Positions 21,668 through 35,679 of a stretch of 64,000 nt of DNA are shown in pieces. Both the position numbers and the translations under genes were made by a program. Below the pieces are notes generated by a model. The model did no database searches and had not been told where the DNA came from. It was given only the letters and a program-made list of their open reading frames with translations. This DNA comes from Lepidodermella squamata (taxonomy: Eukaryota > Gastrotricha): positions 3,534,001 to 3,598,000 of the forward strand of contig JBLDXI010000003.1 in assembly GCA_047495785.1 (NCBI GenBank), written 5' to 3'. The first letter of the stretch is position 1. Every line of letters starts with the position of its first letter.

Positions 21668-23755
21668 TCACGCGGCAATTATCAATGATAAATAGTAGAA
21701 AGCAGCAAAATGTACTGAAATCAGCAGCTTTAGGTTGGCAACAATGAAACCAGCTGCATTTAGAGGATCCGCATCAATGCAAAGGCCCTTAGTTTCGCAA
21801 ACGCACCGCATGTGGGCGAAATCAGCCGGCGCCAACACAGCCGAGTACAACACAAAGCAGCCCAACTCATTGGTAGAACCCGATTGGAAATCACCGAATC
21901 CAACTTGCCAATCTTGATTAGTTTTCTCAAACGCCCCATCGCCAAGGCCACGCAAATCTACCGAATCAAGCTTGGTCCCATTTTCGTTGAAAGATTCCAG
22001 TTTCATCGACGAGGCTGATAAGGTTAGACCGACAAAATTGATGCCATTGACCATTTTTGAGGACAAAGTCATTGCTTCGGATGAGTCGTAAGTTACAGTC
22101 AAATTCCTGTCATAACCGATTTGCCATGGTCCAAGCTTCAATATTTCAAAAGAACCTGCCGTAGCCCTTCGCCAATACATTACAACACTCCATTCCTGAG
22201 ACAGTTTCTCATAGGAATTTTCGGGAAATTCTCGAATTGCTTCGAATGATTTCGTGGAATTTTTGGACATTGTTGAAATAATATCGACTAACGCATCTGG
22301 CGCAGGTCCAATGTAAGGCTTGTTTGTCGGGCATTGGCCATAATTTCGGCACACACATCGAGACATTGCGATTTGTTCACCATCCAATGCTGTATTGTAT
22401 ACCGACAGACAAGTTACAGCCCCGTCGTAGCTTGGATCCGGGAACCCAATTGAAAGGTCAAGATTGCTATAGCCCAAATTGATCTCGAAAAATCGACTCG
22501 TATCACCAACCCCGGTTTCGTCGTAGACAGTGATAAAACCGTTTTTATAGGTGAAGGCTACAAAAATCCAAGGAGCGTTATTTTCTCCAAAAATCCAACG
22601 CCGCGTTTTTCGATCAAACTTATCCCAAATATACTGAAGTCCATCTTTCGTAGCATTAGGCCAGAAGTCTATCAAGTCGATTTCATCCTCGCTGATTTTG
22701 CTTATCAGGCCGAGGTACTCCTCCGACATGATCAACGTGAAACCGAATTGACCTCCGATATCAAGAATTGTCTGAGGGGTTGAAAAATCCCTAGATCCAC
22801 AGTATAGGTAGAATGTGATCGTAAAATCGGGATTCATCGCGAAATCTTCATTAGTAATCAACGGATAGTCATCGCCGGGGCTGTCAAATTTCGCGAATAA
22901 TTGCATGCCAGCTGATTTGAATGGACCTTTAGTCGATGTAATCAATCGGCGGGTTGAAACTTCGCGCATTCCTTTCCCAGTCACGTAATCGTGGGTCCAT
23001 GACTGCAAGTCGTCCAGCTCGACCAATGGCCAATATCCGATCAGTAGATTCGACATGGATAGCGAATTGATTGATTTTTCATTTTCATCGCAAGCTCGAC
23101 CAATACGGCATGTGCAGGGTATTTGCGAGATGGAAGACCCACTTAGTACACCATCGGTCAAGGTTAGGCAAGTCATGGCATCTCCTTATAGGAAAATTGA
23201 TTTTAAGAATTACAGCAATTCCTAATAATAGGACTTACCTTGGTTCATTCCACCGAACTTGAAGCCAGTTATAGGTAAAGTCTTGCAACTTTGGTCTACG
23301 AAAGAATCGCCATTTAAGCTTCCAATAAAAGATCCGGACGATGAGAAGACATTCCATAAGTTCTTTCCAGCGTCAAGAACTAAAGCTCGGAAAATCCACT
23401 GATCAGAAGGCCACATTTTCTTATCATTTTTGCAGTAGTTAATGGTAGAGACTGTTTTAGTATCACTGAAGAATTCAGCCACAGTGCCCGAACTGCCGGA
23501 TGACTTTCTTATGAAGAATGCCATAGAAAAAGTTGACAACGTGGCTTCGTTATTAATTTTGTACTCAGCCAACGAGTTCAAAAAATTATGAGGATTTTCA
23601 CCGATTCCAATCGCACTTCTCGGGTAACTGTCACGATCGCCCATAATAATTTCGATGCTTTTGGCCAGTGAAAGACCTGTCAGTCCGAATGTGAACTCGG
23701 GTCGCATAAGTTTCGTGAAGTTGAGGTGCCAAAGTCCAAGTACATTCTTCGGCTT
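21668..23755 (-). CDS. LamG-like protein segment, ~677 aa (separate gene or C-terminal part of the giant protein)
   Basis: Exons 23755-23239 and 23184-21668 join in frame. The order matches the other family members: N-terminal domain (KPKNVLGLWHLNFTKLMRP...), linker ending KFGGMNQGDAMTCLTLTDG, then two LamG-like modules (LLIGYWPLVELDD...; ...MSRCVCRNYGQC; ...MRCVCETKGLC) and a hydrophobic C-terminus ending LSLIIAA, which could be a GPI-attachment signal. There is no signal peptide: the first exon starts at an acceptor (CATTTCAG) in phase 0 with no usable upstream ATG nearby. The simplest explanation is that it is spliced onto the giant gene directly upstream, whose last EGF repeat is followed by a phase-0 donor at 24084. 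Confidence 0.7.
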
Positions 23756-24000
23756 CTGAAATGCAAAAAATTAATTTTTCGAAATTTATTGAATTTTTAC
23801 AAATTACCGCAACATAATTTTAGGAATTATTGAAAATTAATAGGTGCAATTTTCGATTAATTTAATTTTAAAATAGGTAATGAAATTTAAATTTAAATTA
23901 ATCAAATTAAATTAAAAAATAAATCAAGGTTAAATATTAGCCTAAGATTTGGAGCTTTCAACTTTTAATCCGATGTGATAGATTCTCTAACGAAGTTTTC

Positions 24001-27000
24001 TTAGCCCTTGCGAACTCCAAAATTCACGAATACCGCGTCCAAACTCAAAAGTAAAGGTAAATTTAAAAGTGAATTCGAACTTACATCACAGTTTTGCCCG
24101 GCCCAGCCTGGATTGCAGAGACATCGATAGTTATCTGGACCATTCGATTCGCACAAGCCCATGTTGCAAGGACTGTATCTCTCGCAGTCATACAACTCTA
24201 CAACGGAACAAATCCTACCAGAGTAAGACGGCTTACAAACACATCGACCACCTTCAATGTAAGCAGTATTTCCAGCGATACACGAGGGTATAACTGGCGC
24301 ATCGATATCCGGGCAATAACCCATGTTTTTGCAAACGCATTGAAGTCGGCTGATCTCGTCAGGGGACAACGCCACGCCATAGATCATCAAACAGCTCATG
24401 GCGTAATTGACTGGCAGCTGAATATGGCTTAGTTTCCAGACTCCCTTTTCAGACGTGGAGTTCGATTCCTGAGCTACTTTCTTTTCCTCCAATACGGAGC
24501 CGAATTCCGAAATGAGTTTCAACACGGTCGTTTCATTACCCATCTCTAAAGTTAGAGAAACGAAATTCCAGTCATTAGATCCCAAATAATTCGTTTCCAA
24601 ATAGATTGGTTGGTTTGATTGGTTTGACTGCTGGGTTGTTTGAAAGGTTATGTAGTGATCAAAAATATCCACATTGACTTGCATAGCAAGGCTGGAAATC
24701 GAAAATAAGTTCACATTGCGTAGCAATGTAGCTGGATGACTCGATCGATATATGTAGAAAGCGATGGTCATGTTCATTAATACTGGCAGGGGGTCTTCGG
24801 TGAAGTGGTCCGCGATGTGATCTTCGAAGCGTTTTTGATAATAGACAAAGGTTCCATTGTTGAAAGGGCCAGTCATGAATTTCACATCGTGAAGTTTGGA
24901 TCTTGCTTTCTTCTGAAATGTCTTGTAACTTTGGATTACATTACTTTCGCCGGGTGTGTCCAGTGGGAAGTAAGCCATCATGTCAAGCATTCGAGGAGCT
25001 ACAACAGGTCGTATCGGTCTGTATTGTTGGCAAATTTGCTGCTTGGCACATGTCCAGTCGCCGTCGGTCAAGCGGCATTCGCAAGTCGAACCGCTGGCAC
25101 ATTCCAACCGAACTGGTTCTATCGCCTTCTCTAAATCATCGGCTTTCGGGCAATCGCCTCTGTTCTTGCAAATGCAATGGAATAGACCGATTTGGTTGGG
25201 CGTCAAGGCAGCTTGGTAAATCAGAAGACAGCTCATAGCACTGGACGGCAGCAGCTGTATTGGGTCTAATGTCCAATTTGTTCCTGAAGCGAGTGGAAAA
25301 GCCAACACTTTGAAATCTTTTGCAGCAATCACGGAACCCAATTCGGAAATCAATTTCATGGAAATCGATTTGTCAATCGAGACAGATACAGCAAAAAAGT
25401 TCCACTGACATTCAATCATTTCGCGCTGAGATTCTACAACCAAGCTCGAAGAAGATCCGTTTGAATACCTCATCATGACGTTCGCGATTAGTCTGTTCGC
25501 CCGAGATTCGACCAGAATTCGGAAAGCCGGACCTCGAAAGCTCAATATCGTGTGTTTCCACGGTTCTCTACTCGAACAGTTTCGATACAAATAGAAAGAA
25601 ATCGTCGTATTGATTATAGGTGGCAGGAATCCGTCATCGAAGTATTCAGGCAAGTGTTGGGACGATATCCGTTGTTTATAGACTAATCTTTCAGATCCAA
25701 ATGCGTCAAAGTGATTCTCCAAGTTGAGTTCACCAGATCCAACTTTTCGGATAAGAGAACCAGGCCCTTCAACCGCATTAACCTCGTCCAACGTCTCAAG
25801 CGGTAGATACGCTATCAATTCGGAAACCCCAGGTCCTGAGAATAGGCGCGTGAGTTTCTTCCTCTTACACATTCGATCAACCTGCTTTGCGCAAATTCTT
25901 CCCGTGAACCCTGGCCAGCATTCGCAGTCGGACGACTTCAGAACATTCTCGCGAGGGCATGCCAGCGGAATTGTCTTTATACTTGTTGCCCCTGTCTCTG
26001 CTGCTTCGGGGCAGTTCCCGCCGGCTTTGCAAACGCAATGCAGCTGAGCAATCTGCATTTGAGTCAGCGGAGCCTTGAAAAGCATGAGGCAACTCAGCGC
26101 ATCGCCGAGTGGAAGGCTGATAGGACTTAACTTCCAAGTTCCCGATTGCAAATATTGGGGCTGCCAATCTAAATAAGCATAATTAATCATCCATCCTCTT
26201 TCCGATACGAGTGTCATATATGTTGAGTCATGTGTGATTGCGATGAACTTCCAATCGCCATCTTCCATCTCGCCTGGATAATACAGCGTCTGGCTCGATT
26301 TTTCACCGGCAAACTTGGCCAGAAGCTTATTCCCTATTACTTCAACAGTGATTGAATAGGCTGGTCCTTTGAATTCTAACAGGGTCCTCTGGTATTTGAT
26401 ATCGATCGAAGAACAGTTCCGATAATAGTAAAACACGATTGTCAAGCCCGTGAGCGAGGTGATAACTCCGTCGGAAATATGCTCAGGGATAGAGTCTTGA
26501 ATGGTGTTTTGCCGGAAAACAAGCGACTGAACATCGACGAACGCGCCAGCCATCTTCACAAGATTCACTCCAGCAGATCCCTTCGCGCTAGTCAACATCT
26601 GATCTCCCGAGATCACATTCAATCGTCCAGGAGCGTCGAGTGGGAAATAACCGATCAAATCATCAGATTTTGGGCTGAAAAAAGGCCGGCTCAATCGTCG
26701 CCGTTTACACTCAACCGATGAGGATCTAGCACAAATCCTGCCGTAGTAGCCAGCTTTGCATATACATTGCTTTGCGAGTGAAGTTTCAGTATTGCTTTGA
26801 TCGCAACTTAATGGGATTGAGTCTTGAGGAGTGGGCGTAGCTAGAGGACAATCACCGCGGTTCTTACAGACGCAATGTAACGTACCAATCTCTTCGGGGG
26901 TCAAAGCATCGGGGAAAACGATCAGGCAACTTAAGGAATCGTCTTTCGGGAGTTTGATTGGTCTCATTATCCATTCACCTTGTGTCGGTCGCCAGTCAGT

Positions 27001-30000
27001 TTTAAGCGCAAATTCCTTGCTAGCAATGATGTCCCCTGCTTCAGAGAAAATACGCAGGGTGATTAAGTCGGCAATGGAAACTGATGCAGCAATAAAATTC
27101 CAGTCGCCATCAATAACATCGAACTGAGACTTGACATCAAAGCTTTGTTTCTCGGACAGGGCAGCAATCAATCGCAGTTTGGTTCCAACGGTTTTAAAAA
27201 CAACATCAAAGCCTGGCAAATCGAACCTAAGAATTTCCCGTTCGAAGAGGACATCGGAATTAGTACATGAACTGAAGTAGTAGAACGATATTGTTATCGC
27301 CTTTGACGGCATGCTACTAGTCGAAATGTGCTCTGGAAGCGAGGTCGTAAGACTTGTCTGAGAAAAAACTTCGATGATGGAGCCAAAAGGTCCTGTGGTA
27401 GATGTTGTCTGCACGAGCTGAGAGCCGGATCGCTTCACAAAAGTCCGCACGCCCCTAACGCCGTTTTCAATCTCTTTCGAGTCCAATGGCAAGAATGCCA
27501 TCAAGCTATCGACGCGGGGGCCGAAATAATGCCAATTCAATGATCGAAATTCGCATGTTTTAAGCGGCGATTTGGAACAGATTCTACCGCTGTAGCCACC
27601 CTTACACTCGCATCCTGAATCTGATGACTTTGCCGTGCCGACCTCGTTGCATTTAGCAGGGGACTTGGCTTCATCGCTAGTTCCGGGGCAGTTTCCTTTA
27701 GTTTTACAAACGCAATGAAGCTTCCCGACCTGGTCTTTGGATAAAACCGAGCTGAACAGCGATAAGCAACTCAAAGCATCGCCAATTGGAAGCTGGATTG
27801 GCTTGAGTCTCCAATCGGCCCAAAGCTCAGAGGAAGGCCCGTGCAGCGAGTCGAAAGCCTGGCTAGCCAAAGTATCGCCTCTTTCCGACAGAATGTTGAG
27901 ATACACTTTGCTCGAGGAATGTGAAACAGAAGCTGCAGCAAAATTCCAGTCATCGTTAACAAGCTCAGATGAAGAGTCAACGTAGTAGTTCACTTCCTCA
28001 GTGGTAACACTCAGCCGAATTTTGTTTCCTGCTACGGCGATCTTAACATCGTAGGCTGGCCCTTTCATTTGGAGGATGTCACGATAAAATACAGTTTCAT
28101 TCGGACGACAGACGTGGTAGAGGTAGAATGAAACCGTCAAGTCCATTAGCGCAGGTAAAATCCCCTCGGTTATGTGCTCAGGAATGATCTCCGCCTCGTT
28201 GCTTTGGAGGAAAACTTCAGTTTCCTCGTTGAAAGGTCCAAGCATAGTTCGGAACCTCGGAACGTCAACTTCGGAACTCATTTGCAGGGTCGGAGTTCCT
28301 CTGATAACGTTCCAAGGCTCCTGCGAGTCTAGCTGAAGATGAGCCAGCATAATTGCAACTTGAACGCCGTAGAAGGGTCGATTGAACGTTCGCCTTTCGC
28401 ATTTTGTTGCCACAGATTTCGAGCACGTTCTGCCCTCGTATCCTGGCTTACAAATGCATACCCCTTCAGAGTAGCTCTGGGTGTTTTCGGCCAAGCATTC
28501 CAACGGAATCGTCACGTCTTCTTCACTGTCAGGGCAAAAGCCCTTATTTTTGCAGACGCAATGAAGCCGGGCGATTTGTGCAGGGGTCAAAGCGGTTAGA
28601 AAAATCATCATGCAACTCAAACCATCATCAACGGCCAGCTGAATGGGTCGCAGAGTCCATTTATTGGTCGCGTCGATTGCATCAGTGTTTTTAACCTCGA
28701 CTGCTCCGTAGCGCTCGCCGGTTTCTGAAACCATAGTAATCTCAACTTTTTGCGTCACAGTTACAGTTACTGCGAAGAAGTTCCAGTCGCCATCGACAAG
28801 TTTGCTTGGCGATTTTACGAAGTAGGATTCTGACTGATATTTGACCTTAAAATTTGCCTTGAAGACATTTCTCTCCAACGTCACCCGGAAACGGAAGAAC
28901 GGTGCTTCTATTTCCATAAGTTCTCGTTCAATTGTGACCTCCTCAGATGTGCAATTTCGAAACAAATAAAACGCCACAGTCAAATTGGCGATATCTGGTA
29001 AACGGCCTTCCTGGTCAAATTGACCAACAGTGCCACCCTGCTTTTGCAGGTAAACCAGATTGTTCGTGCCGAATGGGTCGACCTTGGTTGTGAGCTTGTC
29101 CAGCGTAACATGAGCTGTTTGCAGGGTCCCGCCGCTAAGGATAATATTTCCAACGCCATTTGTGTCAAAAGGAATGTAGGCGATCAGACTTTCAAACTCT
29201 GGCGCATAACTCTCTCTAACGCAGATCCGCCGTCTGCACTCGATATCTAGTTTTTTCGCACAATTCCTGCCGGCAAATGGATACAAGCATTTACACCCTG
29301 TGGGTGTAGCTCTCCCGCCGTTGAAGCATTGCACAGCGATTTCCTTTAGATCACCATTTAACGGATCTGCTGCTGGGCATATTCCATTCTTTTGGCAAAC
29401 ACAGTGCAAGGTTGCTATTTCTGCTGCTGAAAGCGCTGCTTCGTATATCAGAAGGCAGCCTAACGCATCTCCAACAGGTAAGCGAATCGGTCTAAGAGTC
29501 CAATCCGATAACTGATGGTTCGGAATGTCCAAATCAAAATCCACTGTGCCGGAAATTTTGCCAATTTCTGAAACCAACTGCATTGTTGCTTTTCTGTCCA
29601 AAATGCTCACCGTTGCAGCGACAAAATTCCAGTGACCTTCTGCAAGTCTATCACTCGATTTCGCCTCGTGAGTGCCGCCATTTTTCACATCAACAAAGAA
29701 TTTTATCGCGTCTGGTGTTTTCACAAGACGAAATGTCACAAAATCCCCTTCGAATCGAATTACTTCTTGCCAAGCCAGTTCTCTTGCTCCGCATTCGCGA
29801 TACCAATAAAATGCGACTGTGAAGTTGATCAGGTTCGGCAGTTTTTCGTTAGTCGTGTAGGCCGGAAAAGAGTCACTGCGTTGTCGTTGAAGATAAACGT
29901 AAGAGGGTTGTTCGAATGGGCCATTCATACGCGTGATCGTTGAGCCTTGTTGGCTCTTCAAAACAGGTGATCCTTTCACGACGTTGGTTTCCTCTTCAGA

Positions 30001-31649
30001 GTCCAGTGGGAAGAAAGCAAGTAAACGTTCAGCGTGTTTACTGTAAAATCCTCTCGGCACAGACTTTTTACCCAGGGTTTTGCAGGCAAAGCGCATTGAG
30101 GCTATTTCTTGCTTTGTCAGCGTAGCCGAGTAGAATGTCAGACATGTCATCGTAACATGGTTCGGGCTCATCAATTGTAATTTGTAGCGCGGAATTTCGA
30201 GGTAATTAAATCCGGCGACCACGACATAGTATAATTCCCTGTCGAACTCCCAATACAATCCGAGCCCAGTTTCAGCTTCGTGCGTCACTGCAATGAATAT
30301 CCATGACGAATATCTATTGGCCATCATGTAACACTTTCTAAAGTAAAGATAACACACTTGGACTTTTGGGCCTTCAAACTGCAGCTCTAGCGGACCCCAT
30401 TTGAAGAAGCGGAGCAGCTCAAATGTCGCACTTGTTCTGTGTACAAACATCGTGATGGTGAAGTCATGCTTTTCAGGCAATTCAAATTCTTGAGTAGTCG
30501 CTAGGAAATCGCTTTGTAATCTGGTGTCGGATGAGCCACCTGCGAAGCACAAATCGGATCTGCTGAACGGGCCACTGGTGCTTGGCCTGTAACAGACTGC
30601 CATTAACTTAGTTAGCAGCACACCGCGACTCCATTCGTAAAGAGACGGCAATAAGTTGTCTTCTTCCTCGACGACGAGTGGCCAAAAGCCAAGGAGAACC
30701 GGCATTCGCGGCACCATTCGAGACTTGAATTGATCAAAGTCCTTGCACTCGACTTTATCGCGGCATAGGCAAGGAATTTTGGCAATTTCGTGAGGTTCAA
30801 CAATACCGTCGAATACGCCGATGCAAGCTATTTTCTCGTCTACACATCAAAACAAATGGCTACGGATCTGAAATGGCGCATAAAGGCAACTTACAAGGAT
30901 GCAGGTTACCAAAATATATGTGGTCGATACCTGAATCTCGCCTGGGCCTGAAATTACAAGAAGGATAAGCCCCTTAGGTAAGTGGTAGCTAACAAGCGCC
31001 ACTTGGTACCCATATTGGTATGGACTTCAAATGATAAATTATAACTTGGCAGAGGTATTGTGAAAAATGCATTTAAGTGTGTAAACCGTGTAACCTACTC
31101 GTCGTTTCTAAACTGCTTACTGTAGACCAAACCGGAGGCAGTGAAACTGGTAGCCGTTTCTCCCCGCTTACTGTAGACGCGGTCAGCAAAAAACATCCAT
31201 TTATCCAAATCGGGCGCATCCTTATTGTAGAAGTATCTGGCTTTTCCATTGCCTTGTCCCAGTTCAATCGATTGTCCTGGGTAAGGGTTGTACAGTATGC
31301 CATAAATTCTATTCGATCCATCTTCGTTAAAGTGGGTTCCTTGTTCCGTAGAGTTGCGGTAGAGGAAGTACGTTACAGTAACGAACTTTTTCGTACTGTA
31401 AAAGATTATTTTAGCGAGGCCATCGTAAGTGCGGTTCTTCCATATCATTTCGAAGCTTCCGAGACCAAATGGCCCAGGATTATCGCTCAGATGATAATTG
31501 TTAAAGACCTTCGCTTTAATACTGGAAGGGTAAGGCTTCAGTGGTTCCAACCCGTATTCTCTATTCAAAGGCCACATAGCAATAAGGTTAAGCTCGGCTA
31601 CGACGCCGCTTGCCAGCACAAGGAATGTTAAAATTATCATTGAGCTCAA
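24001..31649 (-). CDS. Giant LamG-like/EGF repeat surface protein, 2480 aa
   Basis: Exons 31649-31099, 30947-30895 and 30839-24001. The long third exon alone is 6.8 kb. A signal peptide (MSSMIILTFLVLASGVVA) leads into the family's N-terminal domain and linker, then eight LamG-like modules, each beginning with a motif like LIGYFPLD or LLGFWPL and ending with LHCVCKNRGDCP-type cysteines. The later modules are separated by EGF-like repeats (for example CICKAGYYGRICAR); the final EGF is CNMGLCESNGPDNYRCLCNP. Read through, the protein ends in a hydrophobic stretch (LLNLPLLLSLDAVFVNF). Alternatively a strong donor (GAT|GTAAGT at 24084) joins exon 23755-23239, giving a 3130-residue protein. A role in adhesion or extracellular recognition is inferred. 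Confidence 0.8.
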
Positions 31650-32512
31650 ACTTCGCTTCTTTTTATTGATTATTTTTGAAATTTCTAGAAATTTAAGATG
31701 GATCTTTTAAATTCGACGAAAAGAAATGCTTCCTGTGCCTTCGAATTAATATTTCATAAAATCGGCCAGCTTCTTTTTCAGCGCTCGAGTATCGAAAGGT
31801 TATCATGACAGCTCTCTTATTTGGCAAAACCTGAGTTCTTTGGATCTAATTAATAATGGGAAATAAATAATAGCAACCTGAAAATCTCAGAGTGGGTGTA
31901 CGATTTCCGATGCCGCTTCAGAAAATTTCGGATTTTTTCCTCTTTACTTGATTTTTTGAGAAGGCTCACAAGTATGAGTATCCATTACCTATTGCCTATT
32001 GCTTATATATAATTGAACATCAGTCATTATTTTTATAAACTTCATCAATTGTTATTGTCTCAAAATTCGATTTTGTTCCAGTTTTTATCATGGCATCAAG
32101 TTCAAAATCGCGACCTGAACCTTAAAATCATATTTAATGCAGATTCCAGCTATTAATGCAGAGAGGCACATTAGTTTCAAATCAATGTTCGAATCAATAA
32201 TATATTTTCCCGATATCGGAATCAAGATTAACCGGGAATGAGTGGGTCCGAAATGGCATTTTTGTTCCTTATATTCAATATGTCTCACATTCGTTTTAAA
32301 GATGATCGTCAAAACTACCAGGTAACAACAATGTTGTGTTTAGCCTTTCTAGTTGAGCGTGAAAAATTTGATTTCACACCAAATTAGTTGCGTCCAAATT
32401 TCAGCAAAACTCGTTCTCACTGGCGATCCCTTTTTTATTATTCACAATTTTGCAAGATGAATTCAAAGCGCCGATGGTAACAATCATCGATAGGGACGAA
32501 GGACGTCAAAGG
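31650..32512. other. Spacer
   Basis: Contains the promoter of the giant gene (leftward) and the 3' flank of the VIT/vWA gene. AT-rich; no supportable gene or repeat seen. Confidence 0.5.
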
Positions 32513-35500
32513 TCAACTAAAAACCTTATCAGCTAGAGCCAAGTAAATATCCGCCAGGTTGGCATCTTTCAACGCAGATGCCAAAAAAGCCGTCGCCTTC
32601 CGCTCGATCAACAACCACTCGTCCCTTTCAGCTGCAAAATTTCGATGCATCGCTGCAACAGCTGTAGCCGTAGCAACGACCCTATCACTGCCATTCGCCG
32701 GTAATTTCAGGCCAGCAATTACTTCATCGAAAGCCGCGCGGAGTTGATCGACATGTTTGACCTTTGATTCGGCCGGCAAGTTCAGGGCTTTAATGAAATC
32801 GTCATTCAACTCCCACGAGCCGTCTAATTTCTGCAGCAAAACCAGGTCCATTACCGAGACTGATTTTTCACCGGATTTCGCGGCATTATCAAACCCGTCC
32901 GCGACAGCAACATAGGACGAGTGACTTCGAGAGGGAGCCTGAACTTTTAATTTTTACGATTTTCCAAAGTCAGGGTTGAAATTTACCTGCCACGCGGATT
33001 GACCAAAGGCTGATTGACCGAAACCTCCCATCATCATCTGAATGGCAAAGCAGGGTTGATCAGTAAAATAAATAAACTTCAGTAAAATACCGGTGCGTTG
33101 GCGCTGGGTAAATGCAATCCGTGCGTTCTGTATTTGGAGTTTGACTTGGTAAAAAAAAATGTTTTTAATGAAATTCTAAAAATTCCTATCTCCACTTACC
33201 CCGTCAGATTTGAGCCCAATGCGATGGCCGATATTTTTTCGTGAATACGGTCTATGCTGTGCAAAGACCTTCTCAATGTTTCCATAATTCGAAGGTCGCT
33301 CGATGCTAATGAACCTCGGCTTTGAGATCGCCGAATCGTTAGCAACAATCGCGTCCTTGTCAACGGCCACGAACGCGGTGAAGTCACATAGAACACCAGT
33401 CGCAATCGAAATGGCGATCGCCTCAGACTTTAGATCAGCTGAACCTTTAGTGTTGTATTCGTCCTGAAGTTCTTGCAAAACTCGTTTCGCAGAGAGTCGA
33501 TGCAAAGGCATGACATCATCAAAATCTTGAAATTTTACAAAATTCCTTAAAAAAAAATTGGAAACAAATTAAAAAATACCTGAGAAGATTTTTGCAGGAA
33601 TATTCTGCTCAAGACGAACGTCCAAATCAATACCGCCAAGTTTGGCAGTTAATTTCGCAAATAGAATAGCTTCTTTGCCCGAAAATCGTTCAATTATTCC
33701 AAATTGAGACACGGAACCTCCTAATATTTATTCGATAAAAAATTATAAATTATTCAAAATTATTAAACTAAATTAATCTAATTAATTAAATTCAAATAAT
33801 ATTTAAAACATTCTCATTTATTTATTTTATAAAAATAAAAAAGAAATGTGCTTACCAGCAAAAACAGTCGTTGTAGCCAGGTTTTTCGGAACAACCGATT
33901 TTAATTCACCGCCCGATTTGACTTGCCAATCGAATTTGACATTCTCAGCCGACGGATCTGTCGTAGCTTTCAGCAGGCTGACGACTTTAGCTTGGAGTCG
34001 ATCATTCGCGCTCTTCACGAACTCGGCTAAACCATTCGAAACTCGTGCGACGCCGTTGACAAGTGCTGTACTAGCCCCTTCGCCGATCCCAACGGAGAAA
34101 ACTCGGTTACGGGCCGCGTTTTTCTCAACTAGGGCTATCACTTCATCAGTATTCGAAACCTCGCCGTCAGTTAATAGGACGATGAATCGCTTCGATCCAG
34201 CCACATCGTCACGAATCGGCTGAGAATAGATGTATTTCAAAGGTTCCAGAACTTCAGTACCGCCAAGATCGGCTGAAATTTGGCGGGAATGGGCGATTGC
34301 CCTGGTAATAGCTGAATCATCATATTCGAGCGACCTAAAAACCCGAAAATGTAGGAATAAAATTAATTGAAAGAATTCTACCCGTTATCGAATAGCCTTT
34401 CGAATCTTGAACCGAATCCGATGATGTTGAACTTGCAACCAAGCGGCAGGCTTTTGACAAGAAGCGCCAGGGCCGATTTTGCACTCTCCATTTTATCGCC
34501 CCACATCGACCCAGATCGATCGATAACCAGCCAATATTCATCGATTGATCGTTTCGCCGATGATTCATCATGTTGCCTATCAGGTTCGAACCAAGCTGCA
34601 GCTACGTCGTAATTCAACCAGGATTTGTCGGAACCTTGTTCAGCTTTTCGACCAGGTTCGAGATAGATTATTGGCCTGTCTTTCATTGAAGATTGATCTG
34701 GCGTGATCAGCAGTTGGAAATCGTGGTCTTGGACGAAATCGCCGTCGAGTTGAACCTCGGCTGATAGTTTACCGTCGCCATAGGTTACTTTGATTGTATC
34801 ATTCGCATTTCCAGCCTTGATGTCCGTAATTTTTCGAAGTCTATCAATCTCGATTTTCGCATCAAATTTCATCTTGTATTTAACATCCGAAACTGCTACG
34901 AATTTGACGTCGTCTAGGAACTTGGATTTCAGCACCTCGGAATCGTTGATTTGATGGTAAGGTATGTAGCGAGGGTTCAAGACCACAGGTAGAGTGAAGG
35001 ATAGCACGCCGTCGTCCAGAATTCGATCGATAGGCTGCACGTAGCCGATTCGAATCGTTGCGAGTCCGTTAGCTGGCAAGTTGCCAACTTTCAGCCGATA
35101 AATATCAGCTGAGCCCGTTTCGCTTTCAAGCAGAACAGCTTTTTGACCGGACTTTATTGCCTCCCTGGGCAAAATTGGAAAAATTCAGAATAAAAAATTA
35201 AAAAAATCACAAATTATTTAAATTTTAATTTAAATTTAAATTTGGGAAAATTTCGGAAAAATTCGGAAAAATTCAGAAAATGGTTGAGGTTATTAAAATT
35301 ACTCGTATTTCTTAGCTGCTTCTGTTTTTTCATTAATTTCAGAAGTTAATTTTCGGCCATCGATCTCGGCATCCAGCTTGAAAACAGCAGCCGATTCCGA
35401 GATTGGAAAAACGAACTCGCATTCGATGCTTTCGTTGAGTTTGTTCGAATATTGCAACTCGGCTGTCACGCCAACTGTCCATCCTCGAACATCGGCGTGA

Positions 35501-35679
35501 ACTGAAACTTGCGTGAGTGGTATCGATTGTTCGATTCTATCGATCGGCCGTATATCGGGTGGAAAAATTGGCCATAATCCGCAGCCGATAGGATGCAGCA
35601 CCAACTTGCCTTCACTTTCTTTGGCAAATGTGAACGAGGCTAATACGAAGAAAATTATTCTCCACGCGTTTGTTTTCAT
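32513..35679 (-). CDS. Secreted VWA5A/ITIH-like protein (VIT + vWA), 878 aa
   Basis: Eight exons: 35679-35303, 35164-34382, 34334-33856, 33720-33580, 33525-33200, 33144-33091, 33037-32987 and 32938-32513. A signal peptide (MKTNAWRIIFFVLASFTFA) is followed by a VIT domain (VSVHADVRGWTVGVTAELQY, SIECEFVFPISESAAV), then a vWA domain whose MIDAS motif is intact (DRSGS at residues 341-345, later LLTDGE), and a C-terminal region (LLQKLDGSWELNDDF... ERDEWLLIERKATAFLASAL) like the tail of VWA5A/PARP4-type proteins. VWA5A itself is intracellular; here the leader implies secretion, as in inter-alpha-trypsin inhibitor heavy chains. Its paralog is at 45994-48867. Two small in-frame exons (54 and 51 nt) vary between the paralogs. 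Confidence 0.85.

Noticed and set aside
23761-23815. Separate start exon (ATG TTG CG) for the LamG segment at 23755
   Set aside because: Joining it to the next acceptor puts the exon out of frame and reaches a stop within about 25 codons.
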